From: Pseudomonadota bacterium
Lineage (GTDB): Bacteria; Pseudomonadota; Alphaproteobacteria; Rhizobiales; Hyphomicrobiaceae
DNA: 64,000 nucleotides
Assembly: GCA_023412805.1 (NCBI GenBank)
Contig: JAEZRM010000002.1
Span: 22,945-86,944 of the forward strand
Direction of reading: 5' to 3'
In this document: piece after piece, positions 25,900-32,938 of the stretch
Numbering within the stretch: the first letter of the stretch is position 1
How the letters are laid out: each line of letters begins with the position of its first letter
Made by a program: the position numbers and the translations under genes
The notes under the pieces: generated by a model
Told to the model about the DNA's origin: nothing
What the model saw: only the letters and a program-made list of their open reading frames with translations
Database searches by the model: none

Positions 25900-27726
25900 T
25901 CAGGCGATCGTCTCGGGCGTTCGTGCCGGCGCGCTGTCGCGCGCCTCATTGCCATCGCGCTTGACCCGGCGAGGGGCACAGTCGAGCGCGGCAATGATCG
26001 GCGAAATCGTCGTGTGCACGCGGCTCTGGAGATCATCCTCGCGCCGATCGGACGCGTCGAGAGACGATGCCAGCTCAGGTGCCAGCACGAAGTGGTGCGC
26101 TTCGGGAAAGTCTCGCGCTGCACGTCGCGCAATGAGGCGGAGCTGCTTGTCGTCGACGCCGCCGACTGTCGCGATCACGATCGTATCGACGTCCTGATAC
26201 TCTTCCATGGACTTGAGATCGGCAATGGCGGTGAGCCCTGTCGAGCGCGTCGCGACCACGGCGCGACATGGCGTCTGGCGGCTCACCAGAAGCGCGATGT
26301 GCTCCGCTGCTGCGCGATCGATGGTCCCGCGCGCAGGCACGACGCACACAGTTGGCCGCTCGTCGTCCTCTCGTTGCTCCGGCGCGTCCTCCGACGCATC
26401 GAAATGCAGATCCGAGGTCTGTCTCATGGTTTCACGCAGGTTCTCGGCCTGCTCGGTGTCGACGCGCTGTGCGCGATGATCCATTGCTGCGAGACGCAGC
26501 GCCGGCAGCACGAGGCGATCGCTGACTTCGACCGCCGGCATGTCCTCGCCTTCTTCGTCGAGCGTCGCGGCCGCGGCGACCGGATCACCGGCGAGCAGGC
26601 GATGATAGAGCTCCTGGCTGGGGTCGAGCGCGGGTGTGTCTCCGAACAGGACGGAAATGAATTCGAGCCCGCGGACGTGTCGGCCGAACACCACGAGCGT
26701 GGTTGTCAGCGGTGCCGACAACAGCAGGCCGATAGGCCCCCAGACGACGGTCCAGAAGCTCGCAGCCACGGCCATGCCGAAAGCTGTAATGCCGGCCTTC
26801 TTGCCGAGCATGAAAGGCTCGACGACGTTGTTGAATATGAGCTCGCCGACGACGATCAGGGCGACGGCCAGGATCATTGTCGTCCAACCCGGATCGACGG
26901 CTGCAGCCAGCACGATCGGCGGTATTGCCGCGAGCAATGGGCCGGCGAAAGGAATGAAGCGCAACAGCGCCGCCAGGATGCCCCAGAGCAGGGGATTGGG
27001 AACGCCGATAATCCAGAGACCGACGCCGATCGCCAGTCCGTAGCCGCCGTTCATGAGGGCGAGCGCCAGGAAGAGGGTCGAGAGCTTGCCGCCCGCGTCG
27101 CTGATGGCGGCCGCGGTGCCGCTCAACCGGTCCGTGCCGGCGATCTTGATCAGGCGATCACGGATATCGTGATGCTGCAACAGGAGCAGCATCGCGAAGA
27201 GGATGGTGATGCCTGTCTGCGCGAGCGGCTCCAGGACCGTGCTCAAGCCGGACAGGATATTGGCTGACGTACCTTGCTGCTGGGTCACCACAAGCGGATC
27301 GCTGCCGCGGGCAACGCCGCGGCCGAGCTCCTGCTCTATATCCGTGCCGAGCGTCTCGACGGCGGTCACCGCGCGTTTGATCAATCCGTCCGAGCGGCCC
27401 ATTTCGGCGACCGTGCGCACTTTCTCGACGAGGTTCTGCTTATAGCTGCCGAGATCGGCGGTGAGCGACAGAAGCTGCGCGCTGACGGCAAACGACAGAA
27501 GGCCCAGCATGAGGATCGCCGCCGCCAGGACGCCCACAGCCGCGACCGGCTGGGGCACATGACGGGCCGTCAACCATCTGACGAGCGGCGCGAGGATGAA
27601 CGCGATGATGATCGCGATCGCGAGCGGAATGAAGATGGCACTTCCGACGACAAGCGCTGTCACGACAAGTGCCATGACGATGAGCGACGCCGACAAATTG
27701 CGAAGATTGTCCGCCAGTAGCGGCAT
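25900..27726 (-). CDS. AI-2E/PerM-family transporter with long C-terminal extension
   Basis: A 608-residue membrane protein from the ATG at 27726 (GGGGA upstream). The first 370 residues give the eight-helix AI-2E/PerM exporter layout, with family stretches IPLAIAIIIAFILAPLVRWL, LRFIPFAGPLLAAIPPI and WGPIGLLLSAPLTTTLVVFG. The remaining about 240 residues are cytoplasmic and hydrophilic: an acidic linker, then an alpha/beta stretch (ERPTVCVVPARGTIDRAAAE, VDTIVIATVGGVDDKQLRLI). Similar extended versions are common in rhizobia, often next to stress genes. Substrate unknown; autoinducer export should not be assumed. Confidence 0.87.
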   Translation of the reverse strand: MPLLADNLRNLSASLIVMALVVTALVVGSAIFIPLAIAIIIAFILAPLVRWLTARHVPQPVAAVGVLAAAILMLGLLSFAVSAQLLSLTADLGSYKQNLVEKVRTVAEMGRSDGLIKRAVTAVETLGTDIEQELGRGVARGSDPLVVTQQQGTSANILSGLSTVLEPLAQTGITILFAMLLLLQHHDIRDRLIKIAGTDRLSGTAAAISDAGGKLSTLFLALALMNGGYGLAIGVGLWIIGVPNPLLWGILAALLRFIPFAGPLLAAIPPIVLAAAVDPGWTTMILAVALIVVGELIFNNVVEPFMLGKKAGITAFGMAVAASFWTVVWGPIGLLLSAPLTTTLVVFGRHVRGLEFISVLFGDTPALDPSQELYHRLLAGDPVAAAATLDEEGEDMPAVEVSDRLVLPALRLAAMDHRAQRVDTEQAENLRETMRQTSDLHFDASEDAPEQREDDERPTVCVVPARGTIDRAAAEHIALLVSRQTPCRAVVATRSTGLTAIADLKSMEEYQDVDTIVIATVGGVDDKQLRLIARRAARDFPEAHHFVLAPELASSLDASDRREDDLQSRVHTTISPIIAALDCAPRRVKRDGNEARDSAPARTPETIA

Positions 27727-27873
27727 CTTTGGTTTCCCCTCGAACGGCGGCGGAGAGCATGCGGCGCACACTCGGGGCCGTGGACACGCCAAGAACGCGG
27801 CGCAGGGCTTTCCGGTTGCAGGCGCAGATAGTCAGCGGCTCCGCTCGGCCTGGCCAGTGGCTCGGCCGACGAC

Positions 27874-27898
27874 GGAACGAACTCGTGAGCGCAGCGTT
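27874..27898 (+). promoter_or_regulatory. EcfG-type promoter for the DUF1328 gene
   Basis: GGAAC (27874-27878), 16 bases, CGTT (27895-27898): exact consensus, 51 bases before the DUF1328 start. Confidence 0.82.
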
Positions 27899-27948
27899 TT
27901 GAGGGCATCCCTGACGAATTCAGGACATGAGACATCAGGAGCTGAGAT

Positions 27949-28122
27949 ATGGGCAATCTGTTGCACTATGCCGTGGTCTTCCTCATCGTTGCGCTCGTTG
28001 CCGCGTTCCTCGGCTTCGGCGGCGTAGCCGGCACCGCCATGGAAGGCGCACGGATCCTGTTCTGGGTCGCGATCGTGCTGTTCATCATCGCGCTGGTGGG
28101 TGGCTGGATAAGACGGGCTTGA
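27949..28122 (+). CDS. DUF1328 (UPF0391) small membrane protein
   Basis: A 57-residue two-helix membrane protein: first helix around LLHYAVVFLIVALVAAFLGF, Gly-rich hinge GGVAGTA, second helix ILFWVAIVLFIIALVGG, basic end IRRA. The start at 27949 has AGGAG at good spacing. DUF1328 proteins are widespread stress-induced inner-membrane peptides in Proteobacteria with unknown mechanism; an exact EcfG promoter precedes this copy. The GTPase-like gene 115 bases downstream may be read from the same promoter. Confidence 0.92.
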   Translation: MGNLLHYAVVFLIVALVAAFLGFGGVAGTAMEGARILFWVAIVLFIIALVGGWIRRA

Positions 28123-28237
28123 CGCCTTAGCTATTCGACCGCAGGGCTAACGGCCGGTATTGTCGGTGGCGCAACGCCTCCGATGATTACCGGCCGTGGC
28201 ACGTCGCGGCACTCCAGTTCCGACATTCGGGTTCGCC

Positions 28238-29725
28238 ATGGCGAAGAGCAATCCCGCAACCAGCGCTGCGCGCTACATCCTCATCGTGACGGCACTCCTG
28301 CTGCCGACGCTGTCGCTCGTGCCGCTCGGTGGGCTCTATCTCTGGGAAAAGGGTTATGTGCTGTGGTGGGCACTCGCGGCGCTGATCTGCATTGGCGGAG
28401 TGACGCTGATGCAGCGCCTGCTGATTGCCGGCGCAGTGCGCCGCCCGCCACCCGAGGCTCAGCAGAAGCAGGCGTCCACGGGAGCTGAGACGCCGCTCGA
28501 TCCGACCTGGAGCCCGCTCGAGCTCAAGGCCTGGGGTGACGTGAAAATGGTCGCCTCGCGCGTCGATCTCGAGCGCATGAATGATCTCGATGCCGTAGTC
28601 ACGCTCGCGCGCAACACGATCGAGGTCGTGGCCGAGCGTCTTCACCCCACGCGCGAGGATGCCGTTTGGCAGTTCACGCTGCCGGAAGCGCTCGCGATCA
28701 CGGAGCGGGTGAGCCGGCGTCTCGGGCGCATGATCGAGACGAATGTGCCTTTCGGCGACCGCATGACGGTCTCGCAGTTCCTCAGCATCTATCAGTGGCG
28801 TGGAATGCTCGACGCTGCCGAGCGCGCCTATGACATCTGGCGCCTGGTGCGCCTCGTTAATCCGGCGACGGCCATCACCAACGAGGCGCGCGAGCGTCTT
28901 TCCCGCGCGCTGTTTCAATGGGGACGCGAGCATGTCATGCGACGGCTCGTCGAGGCCTATGTCGAGGAGGTGGGCCGCGCCGCGATCGATCTCTATGGTG
29001 GCCGCCTGCGCATTGCGCGCCCATCGTCCGAGGGTGCGGGAAACGCCCCGGAAAGTGTGAGCGAGTTGACCCGCGCACCGATCACCGTGCTCGTCGTCGG
29101 CGCGACAGGCGAAACGCGCGAGACCGTCGCCGCGCTGCTGCGCATGGTCGAGCAGGATGAAGCGCGCGCCATGCTCGAGAGCCTGGGTCGCAAGAGCCCG
29201 CCGCCATCCACCTGGGATCTCGTTGGGCTCGAAGTGCGCCTTTCCGAGGTCGATGTCGTGGGACCCAAGAATATCCGCCGTCTCATCGATGAAGTGACAG
29301 CCGCCGATCTCGTGGTTTGGGTGCTGCCGCAGGGCGGGGTGACGGAGCCGATGCGCATGGCGATTGCCGCGCTCGCTGATCACTTCAAGGCGACGCCGAG
29401 CCTTCTCGCGCCGGCGGTACTTCCGATCGAGATCAAGGGTACTGCCGCCTCGTCGGCGGCGGATGGCAATTCGAGCGCTCTCTCGAGCGAGGGCATTGTC
29501 GTGATGCCGCCCGTTCTGATCGACCCGAAGTCGGCGAATCCCGAAACTGACGGCGCCCGGATCGCCGAGTCGTTACGCCGCAACTACGCTCATGCACGCC
29601 GTGTGAAGGCTGTGCGTTGGCTCGGCGAGAGGAAGGCGCAGCGGGATTACGTCGGCGCAGGCCGCCAGGCCGCATCGGCCATTGGATCTGCAGTGCGCTC
29701 GATCTTCTCGCGCCGTGGCCCATAG
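28238..29725 (+). CDS. Membrane-anchored GTPase-like protein with a degenerate P-loop
   Basis: About 495 residues from the ATG at 28238 (a GTG at 28196 is possible). Two adjacent hydrophobic segments (about 10-60) anchor it; a helical middle follows (about 100-260). At about 285 the sequence VLVVGATGETRETVAALLRM sits where a dynamin/YeeP-like GTPase would have its P-loop, but the essential Gly-Lys-Ser/Thr is absent (GATGETRE). Switch-like WDLVGLEVRLSE and the strand AADLVVWVLPQGG also resemble GTPase topology. I infer a pseudo-GTPase scaffold in the envelope; the family is not known to me. It lies in the stress island behind DUF1328. Confidence 0.6.
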   Translation: MAKSNPATSAARYILIVTALLLPTLSLVPLGGLYLWEKGYVLWWALAALICIGGVTLMQRLLIAGAVRRPPPEAQQKQASTGAETPLDPTWSPLELKAWGDVKMVASRVDLERMNDLDAVVTLARNTIEVVAERLHPTREDAVWQFTLPEALAITERVSRRLGRMIETNVPFGDRMTVSQFLSIYQWRGMLDAAERAYDIWRLVRLVNPATAITNEARERLSRALFQWGREHVMRRLVEAYVEEVGRAAIDLYGGRLRIARPSSEGAGNAPESVSELTRAPITVLVVGATGETRETVAALLRMVEQDEARAMLESLGRKSPPPSTWDLVGLEVRLSEVDVVGPKNIRRLIDEVTAADLVVWVLPQGGVTEPMRMAIAALADHFKATPSLLAPAVLPIEIKGTAASSAADGNSSALSSEGIVVMPPVLIDPKSANPETDGARIAESLRRNYAHARRVKAVRWLGERKAQRDYVGAGRQAASAIGSAVRSIFSRRGP

Positions 29726-29805
29726 GTCGAGCACGCTGGCAGACCCTGCAGGTTTGCGCCCTTTGGATGTGCTGTTTTGACGTACGCCGATTTGTTGTGC
29801 CGCCT

Positions 29806-29831
29806 GGAACTGGCGCCGTGACAGGAGCGTT
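29806..29831 (+). promoter_or_regulatory. EcfG-type promoter for the DUF883 operon
   Basis: GGAAC (29806-29810), 17 bases, CGTT (29828-29831). It lies 59 bases before the DUF883-like start. Confidence 0.75.
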
Positions 29832-29890
29832 TCCTCCTTCGAATACACGGGACCACAACTGTCGTCCCGCATGTCGGAGGAGTTCATCAA

Positions 29891-30208
29891 ATGCAGTCGG
29901 CTAAGACATATCCCCATAGCGAGGGTGGTAACGGCAAGCGCGCGGCAAGCGATATGGCCGAGCAGGTCGCGGACAAGGCGGCGGAGTACGCGGGTAAGGC
30001 CGGCGAGCAGTTCGACCGGGCCGTCGAGGGTGCCGATGCCACGATGCGCTCGGTAGCCGAGCAAGGGCGTGAGGCCGGCGAGCGCGTGCAGCAGGTTGCC
30101 GGCAACTTCAAGTCCGCGGTGGACAAATCCGTGAAGGATCAGCCCATGGCGACGCTCGCCGTCGTTGGTGCGTTGGGCTTCGTCCTCGGCGCGCTCTGGA
30201 AGTCGTAA
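29891..30208 (+). CDS. DUF883/ElaB-YqjD-like tail-anchored protein
   Basis: A 105-residue protein with a hydrophilic Ala/Glu/Gln-rich helical body (ADKAAEYAGKAGEQFDRAVE) and a C-terminal membrane helix TLAVVGALGFVLGALW. This is the layout of ElaB/YqjD/DUF883 proteins, inner-membrane stress proteins reported to bind ribosomes in stationary phase. The start follows GGAGG. It is preceded by an EcfG promoter and followed 31 bases on by a membrane-protein gene, so the two form a stress operon. Confidence 0.85.
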   Translation: MQSAKTYPHSEGGNGKRAASDMAEQVADKAAEYAGKAGEQFDRAVEGADATMRSVAEQGREAGERVQQVAGNFKSAVDKSVKDQPMATLAVVGALGFVLGALWKS

Positions 30209-30239
30209 GTCACAGGCTTGAGGCGCAGAGGGGATCGTC

Positions 30240-30734
30240 ATGTTCGCGATGCTGTTCAGGCGTGCTCAGGCGACCGTCGATCGGGCGATCGACGGTCTCG
30301 TCAACCGTGCGATCGTGGCAGTCCCATTTCTGATTGCTGCTGGTTTCGGTACTGCCGCGCTTTCTCTCCGGCTCAATCGTGAGTTCGGGCCGGAGACAGG
30401 TTCGCTCATCCTTGCCGGCGGTTTCGCATTTCTCGGCCTGTTGGCAGCGCTCGTCATGCGTGGGCGCCACGAAGCCCCCGCGGACGGCGAGCAAGCAGCC
30501 GAGCCCTCGCCGGGACCGGGTGCAACAACTACGGACGAAGCCGACGCCCCCGATCTCGCCGGTGCGGACCGCGAGCTGATGATGGCGGCGCTCACCTCCG
30601 CGGCGCCGATTGCTATCCCGGCGATTGTGCGAACCGTCGGACGCAATTTACCGCTGGTCGCGGCCGTTGCCGCAGCGGCGTTCATCATTTCGCGCGACCA
30701 GTCGGCGAGCTCCGCGCTCGAGCCAGGAGAATAG
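30240..30734 (+). CDS. Stress-operon membrane protein, unknown function
   Basis: A 164-residue protein: an amphipathic N-terminus, two hydrophobic helices (about 25-44 AIVAVPFLIAAGFGTAALSL and 55-73), an acidic Pro/Asp linker (80-115), and a third hydrophobic stretch near the end (LPLVAAVAAAAFIIS). AGGGGA precedes the ATG. The layout recalls holin-superfamily-like accessory proteins that often follow DUF883 genes (YqjE/YqjK type), but I cannot assign it firmly. Probably co-transcribed with the DUF883 gene from the EcfG promoter. Confidence 0.65.
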   Translation: MFAMLFRRAQATVDRAIDGLVNRAIVAVPFLIAAGFGTAALSLRLNREFGPETGSLILAGGFAFLGLLAALVMRGRHEAPADGEQAAEPSPGPGATTTDEADAPDLAGADRELMMAALTSAAPIAIPAIVRTVGRNLPLVAAVAAAAFIISRDQSASSALEPGE

Positions 30735-30805
30735 TTCTCGAAAGGCGCGCTAACCATTTGTGAAGGCTGTTTTTTAGCCCCGGAGCATAATTCTGCGCCA
30801 ATTTG

Positions 30806-30830
30806 GGAACCCGGTGGCACCTCGCGTGTT
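30806..30830 (+). promoter_or_regulatory. EcfG-type promoter for nepR-ecfG
   Basis: GGAAC (30806-30810), 16 bases, TGTT (30827-30830), equivalent to GGAAC-N17-GTT. It lies about 100 bases before nepR and implies positive autoregulation of the sigma factor operon, as known in related bacteria. Confidence 0.75.
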
Positions 30831-30930
30831 ATGCAATGCGTCAGCAGCACTCGCGCGCAGTAAGTGCTTGCGCGAGTCGTGCGGGGCTCAGGCTCCGACC
30901 TCTCAATCATAACGGGGTATGGGGGGAAGA

Positions 30931-31179
30931 ATGGCAGACGATCAGAAGCAGAGTGACAAGGAAATGCGGCAAGAGGCCAGGATTGTGAACATGTTGTCGG
31001 CCGAGGCCGCGCCGGAGACCGGTTTACCGGAAGAAGCACGGGGGCTCATCGGGCATCAGTTGCGCGAGGAGTACAGGCGGGTGCTGGCCGAACCCCTTCC
31101 CGACAAGTTCTCGAAGCTCCTCGACGAGTTGGCGAAGTCGGAGACGCAGTCCGCGGAAAAGCCGGAGAACAAGGAATGA
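30931..31179 (+). CDS. nepR: NepR anti-sigma factor of the general stress response
   Basis: An 82-residue small acidic protein that holds EcfG inactive and is captured by phosphorylated PhyR. Start at 30931 is chosen because GGGGGA precedes it; an in-frame ATG at 30919 is possible. The conserved core GLIGHQLREEYRRVLAEPLPDKFSKLLDEL covers helices 1-2 of NepR; quoted here in parts as IGHQLREEYRRVL and PLPDKFSKLL. Its stop overlaps the ecfG start in ATGA (31176-31179), which keeps sigma and anti-sigma in step. Autoregulated by the EcfG promoter at 30806-30830. Confidence 0.93.
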   Translation: MADDQKQSDKEMRQEARIVNMLSAEAAPETGLPEEARGLIGHQLREEYRRVLAEPLPDKFSKLLDELAKSETQSAEKPENKE

Positions 31180-31727
31180 CAGCAGGCAGCACGGGGGACC
31201 TGCAGAGCCAGTTGGCAGCGCTCGTTCCGAACCTGCGCGCCTTTGCCCGATCGCTTTGTGGCGCGGCCGATCAGGCTGACGACCTTGTCCAGGAAACGCT
31301 GGTCAAGGCGTGGAAGAGCCGCGCGAGCTTCGATCCCGGCTCCAATCTGAAAGCGTGGCTCTTCACCATTTTGCGCAACACGTACCTATCGGAGTTGCGC
31401 AAGCGGAAGTACGAGGTACAGGACCACGATGGTGAGCTCGCTCAGCAATTGAGTGTCAAGGATAGTCAGACCGGACACATGGATCTTGTGGACTTCACGA
31501 AGGCGTTCGCGGTTCTGTCGCCGGAGCAGCGCGAAGCTCTCATCCTGATCGGCGCGGAAGGCTTCTCTTATGACGAGGCCGCCCTCATGTGCGGCTGCGC
31601 CGTTGGCACCATGAAGAGCCGGGTCAATCGCGCGCGTGGTAAGCTCGCCGAGCTCATGGGCGTCGAAGGTGCCGAGGATTTCGGCAGTGATCAGGCTCCC
31701 CGGGCGCGCGGCATTGCCGTCGGGTAG
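31176..31727 (+). CDS. ecfG: EcfG general stress sigma factor
   Basis: A 183-residue ECF sigma factor of the EcfG group, directing RNA polymerase to GGAAC-N16/17-CGTT promoters. Sigma2 region: LRAFARSLCGAADQADDLVQ and ETLVKAWKSRASFDPGSNLK, then AWLFTILRNTYLSELRKRK. Sigma4: LSPEQREALILIGAEGFSYD and helix-turn-helix CGCAVGTMKSRVNRARGKL. Coupled to nepR by a four-base overlap. Eight candidate target promoters, including its own and that of phyR, lie within 15 kb. Confidence 0.95.
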   Translation: MTAGSTGDLQSQLAALVPNLRAFARSLCGAADQADDLVQETLVKAWKSRASFDPGSNLKAWLFTILRNTYLSELRKRKYEVQDHDGELAQQLSVKDSQTGHMDLVDFTKAFAVLSPEQREALILIGAEGFSYDEAALMCGCAVGTMKSRVNRARGKLAELMGVEGAEDFGSDQAPRARGIAVG

Positions 31728-31809
31728 GTCTTCTTGCCTTGCGTCGCCGGCCGGGAAAATAACGACCTTTCAGTATGATGGCTTTGGCCGGAAAAAACGG
31801 GTAGGTGAT

Positions 31810-31834
31810 GGAACGATTTTCGGGCCGACGCGTT
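31810..31834 (+). promoter_or_regulatory. EcfG-type promoter for phyR
   Basis: GGAAC (31810-31814), 16 bases, CGTT (31831-31834): exact consensus, about 100 bases before the phyR start. Places the anti-anti-sigma factor under the sigma factor it releases. Confidence 0.82.
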
Positions 31835-31932
31835 GTTCGTCGTAATGACCGGAGCGGATCATACGAGACGCCACCGGTCTCCTCATTTTCTCCAGAAGAT
31901 CCCAAGCCTCAACACAGGGGGAGTGGCCGCAG

Positions 31933-32748
31933 ATGACAATCTCTGTTGCCGACCAGATTGCGCCGCAACTTCCGTATCTCCGACGCTTTGCCCGCGCCTT
32001 GACGGGCTCGCAGGATCGGGGTGATGCATATGTCGTAGCGACGCTCGAAACCTTGGTCGCCGACCAGCGTACTTTCCGCCGCGATCTCCTGCCTCGCGCG
32101 GCGCTCTACCATACGTTCGTGAAGGTATGGGGCGCGCTTCCCATCAATCAGGTTCCCGAGCCGGTGGAGGCTGCCCCCGGTGGCGTCGTGGAGCGTCGCA
32201 TCGAGACACTGACGCCTTTGCCGCGTCAGGCGTTTCTCCTTGCCGCACTCGAGGAATTTCCGACGAGTGAAATCGCCGAAATTCTCGGGACGACCGAGGA
32301 CGAGGTTCGCCGACTTGTCGATGTCGCTGGCGCCGAGATCGCCGAGCAGATTACTGCCGAGGTGCTCATCATCGAGGATGAGCCGCTGATCGCGCTCGAC
32401 ATCGAGGGCATCGTCGGCGACCTCGGCCACAAAGTCGTTGGCATCGCGACGACGCGCAAGGAAGCTGGCGATCTTGCGCGCAAGGCGAAGCCTGGTCTCG
32501 TGCTCGCGGATATCCAGCTCGCGGACGGCAGCTCCGGCATCGATGCCGTGAACGATATTCTTCAGGGTGCCGACATGCCGGTCATCTTCATCACGGCCTA
32601 TCCAGAGCGCCTGTTGACGGGCGAGCGTGCCGAGCCAACCTTCCTGATCACAAAGCCCTTCAAGCCGGAAATGGTGAAGGCCGTCATCAGTCAGGCGCTG
32701 TTTTTCGACGTGCGCGCCGGCGGCCGCCCACGGGGAGCCGCAGCGTGA
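31933..32748 (+). CDS. phyR: PhyR, response regulator with sigma-like domain
   Basis: A 271-residue anti-anti-sigma factor. Residues 1-140 form the sigma-like EcfG mimic (IAPQLPYLRRFARALTGSQD; ETLTPLPRQAFLLAALEEFP) and residues 142-262 a receiver with acidic pair E148/D149, phospho-acceptor D193 in VLADIQLADG, and the conserved Lys in FLITKPFKPE. When phosphorylated by HWE kinases it opens and sequesters NepR, freeing EcfG. Here it lies in the same direction as nepR-ecfG, about 200 bases downstream; in many relatives phyR is divergent. Followed by an HWE kinase gene. Confidence 0.96.
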   Translation: MTISVADQIAPQLPYLRRFARALTGSQDRGDAYVVATLETLVADQRTFRRDLLPRAALYHTFVKVWGALPINQVPEPVEAAPGGVVERRIETLTPLPRQAFLLAALEEFPTSEIAEILGTTEDEVRRLVDVAGAEIAEQITAEVLIIEDEPLIALDIEGIVGDLGHKVVGIATTRKEAGDLARKAKPGLVLADIQLADGSSGIDAVNDILQGADMPVIFITAYPERLLTGERAEPTFLITKPFKPEMVKAVISQALFFDVRAGGRPRGAAA

Positions 32749-32938
32749 GGTGTTCCGAGCATCCAACCCGGTGAGCTGATCTCATCGAAAGAGTGCAAAT
32801 AAGACCCGTGGATATCTTCGAGGAACTTCCACTTGGCACGATAGACTGCGGTGAGTTGGAGCCACCCGCAGCAACTGTGGCAGTCAAGCGGGGGGCAGTA
32901 GCGAACATGGCCCTGGGCGGGTATGCGCGCGCAGCGGC

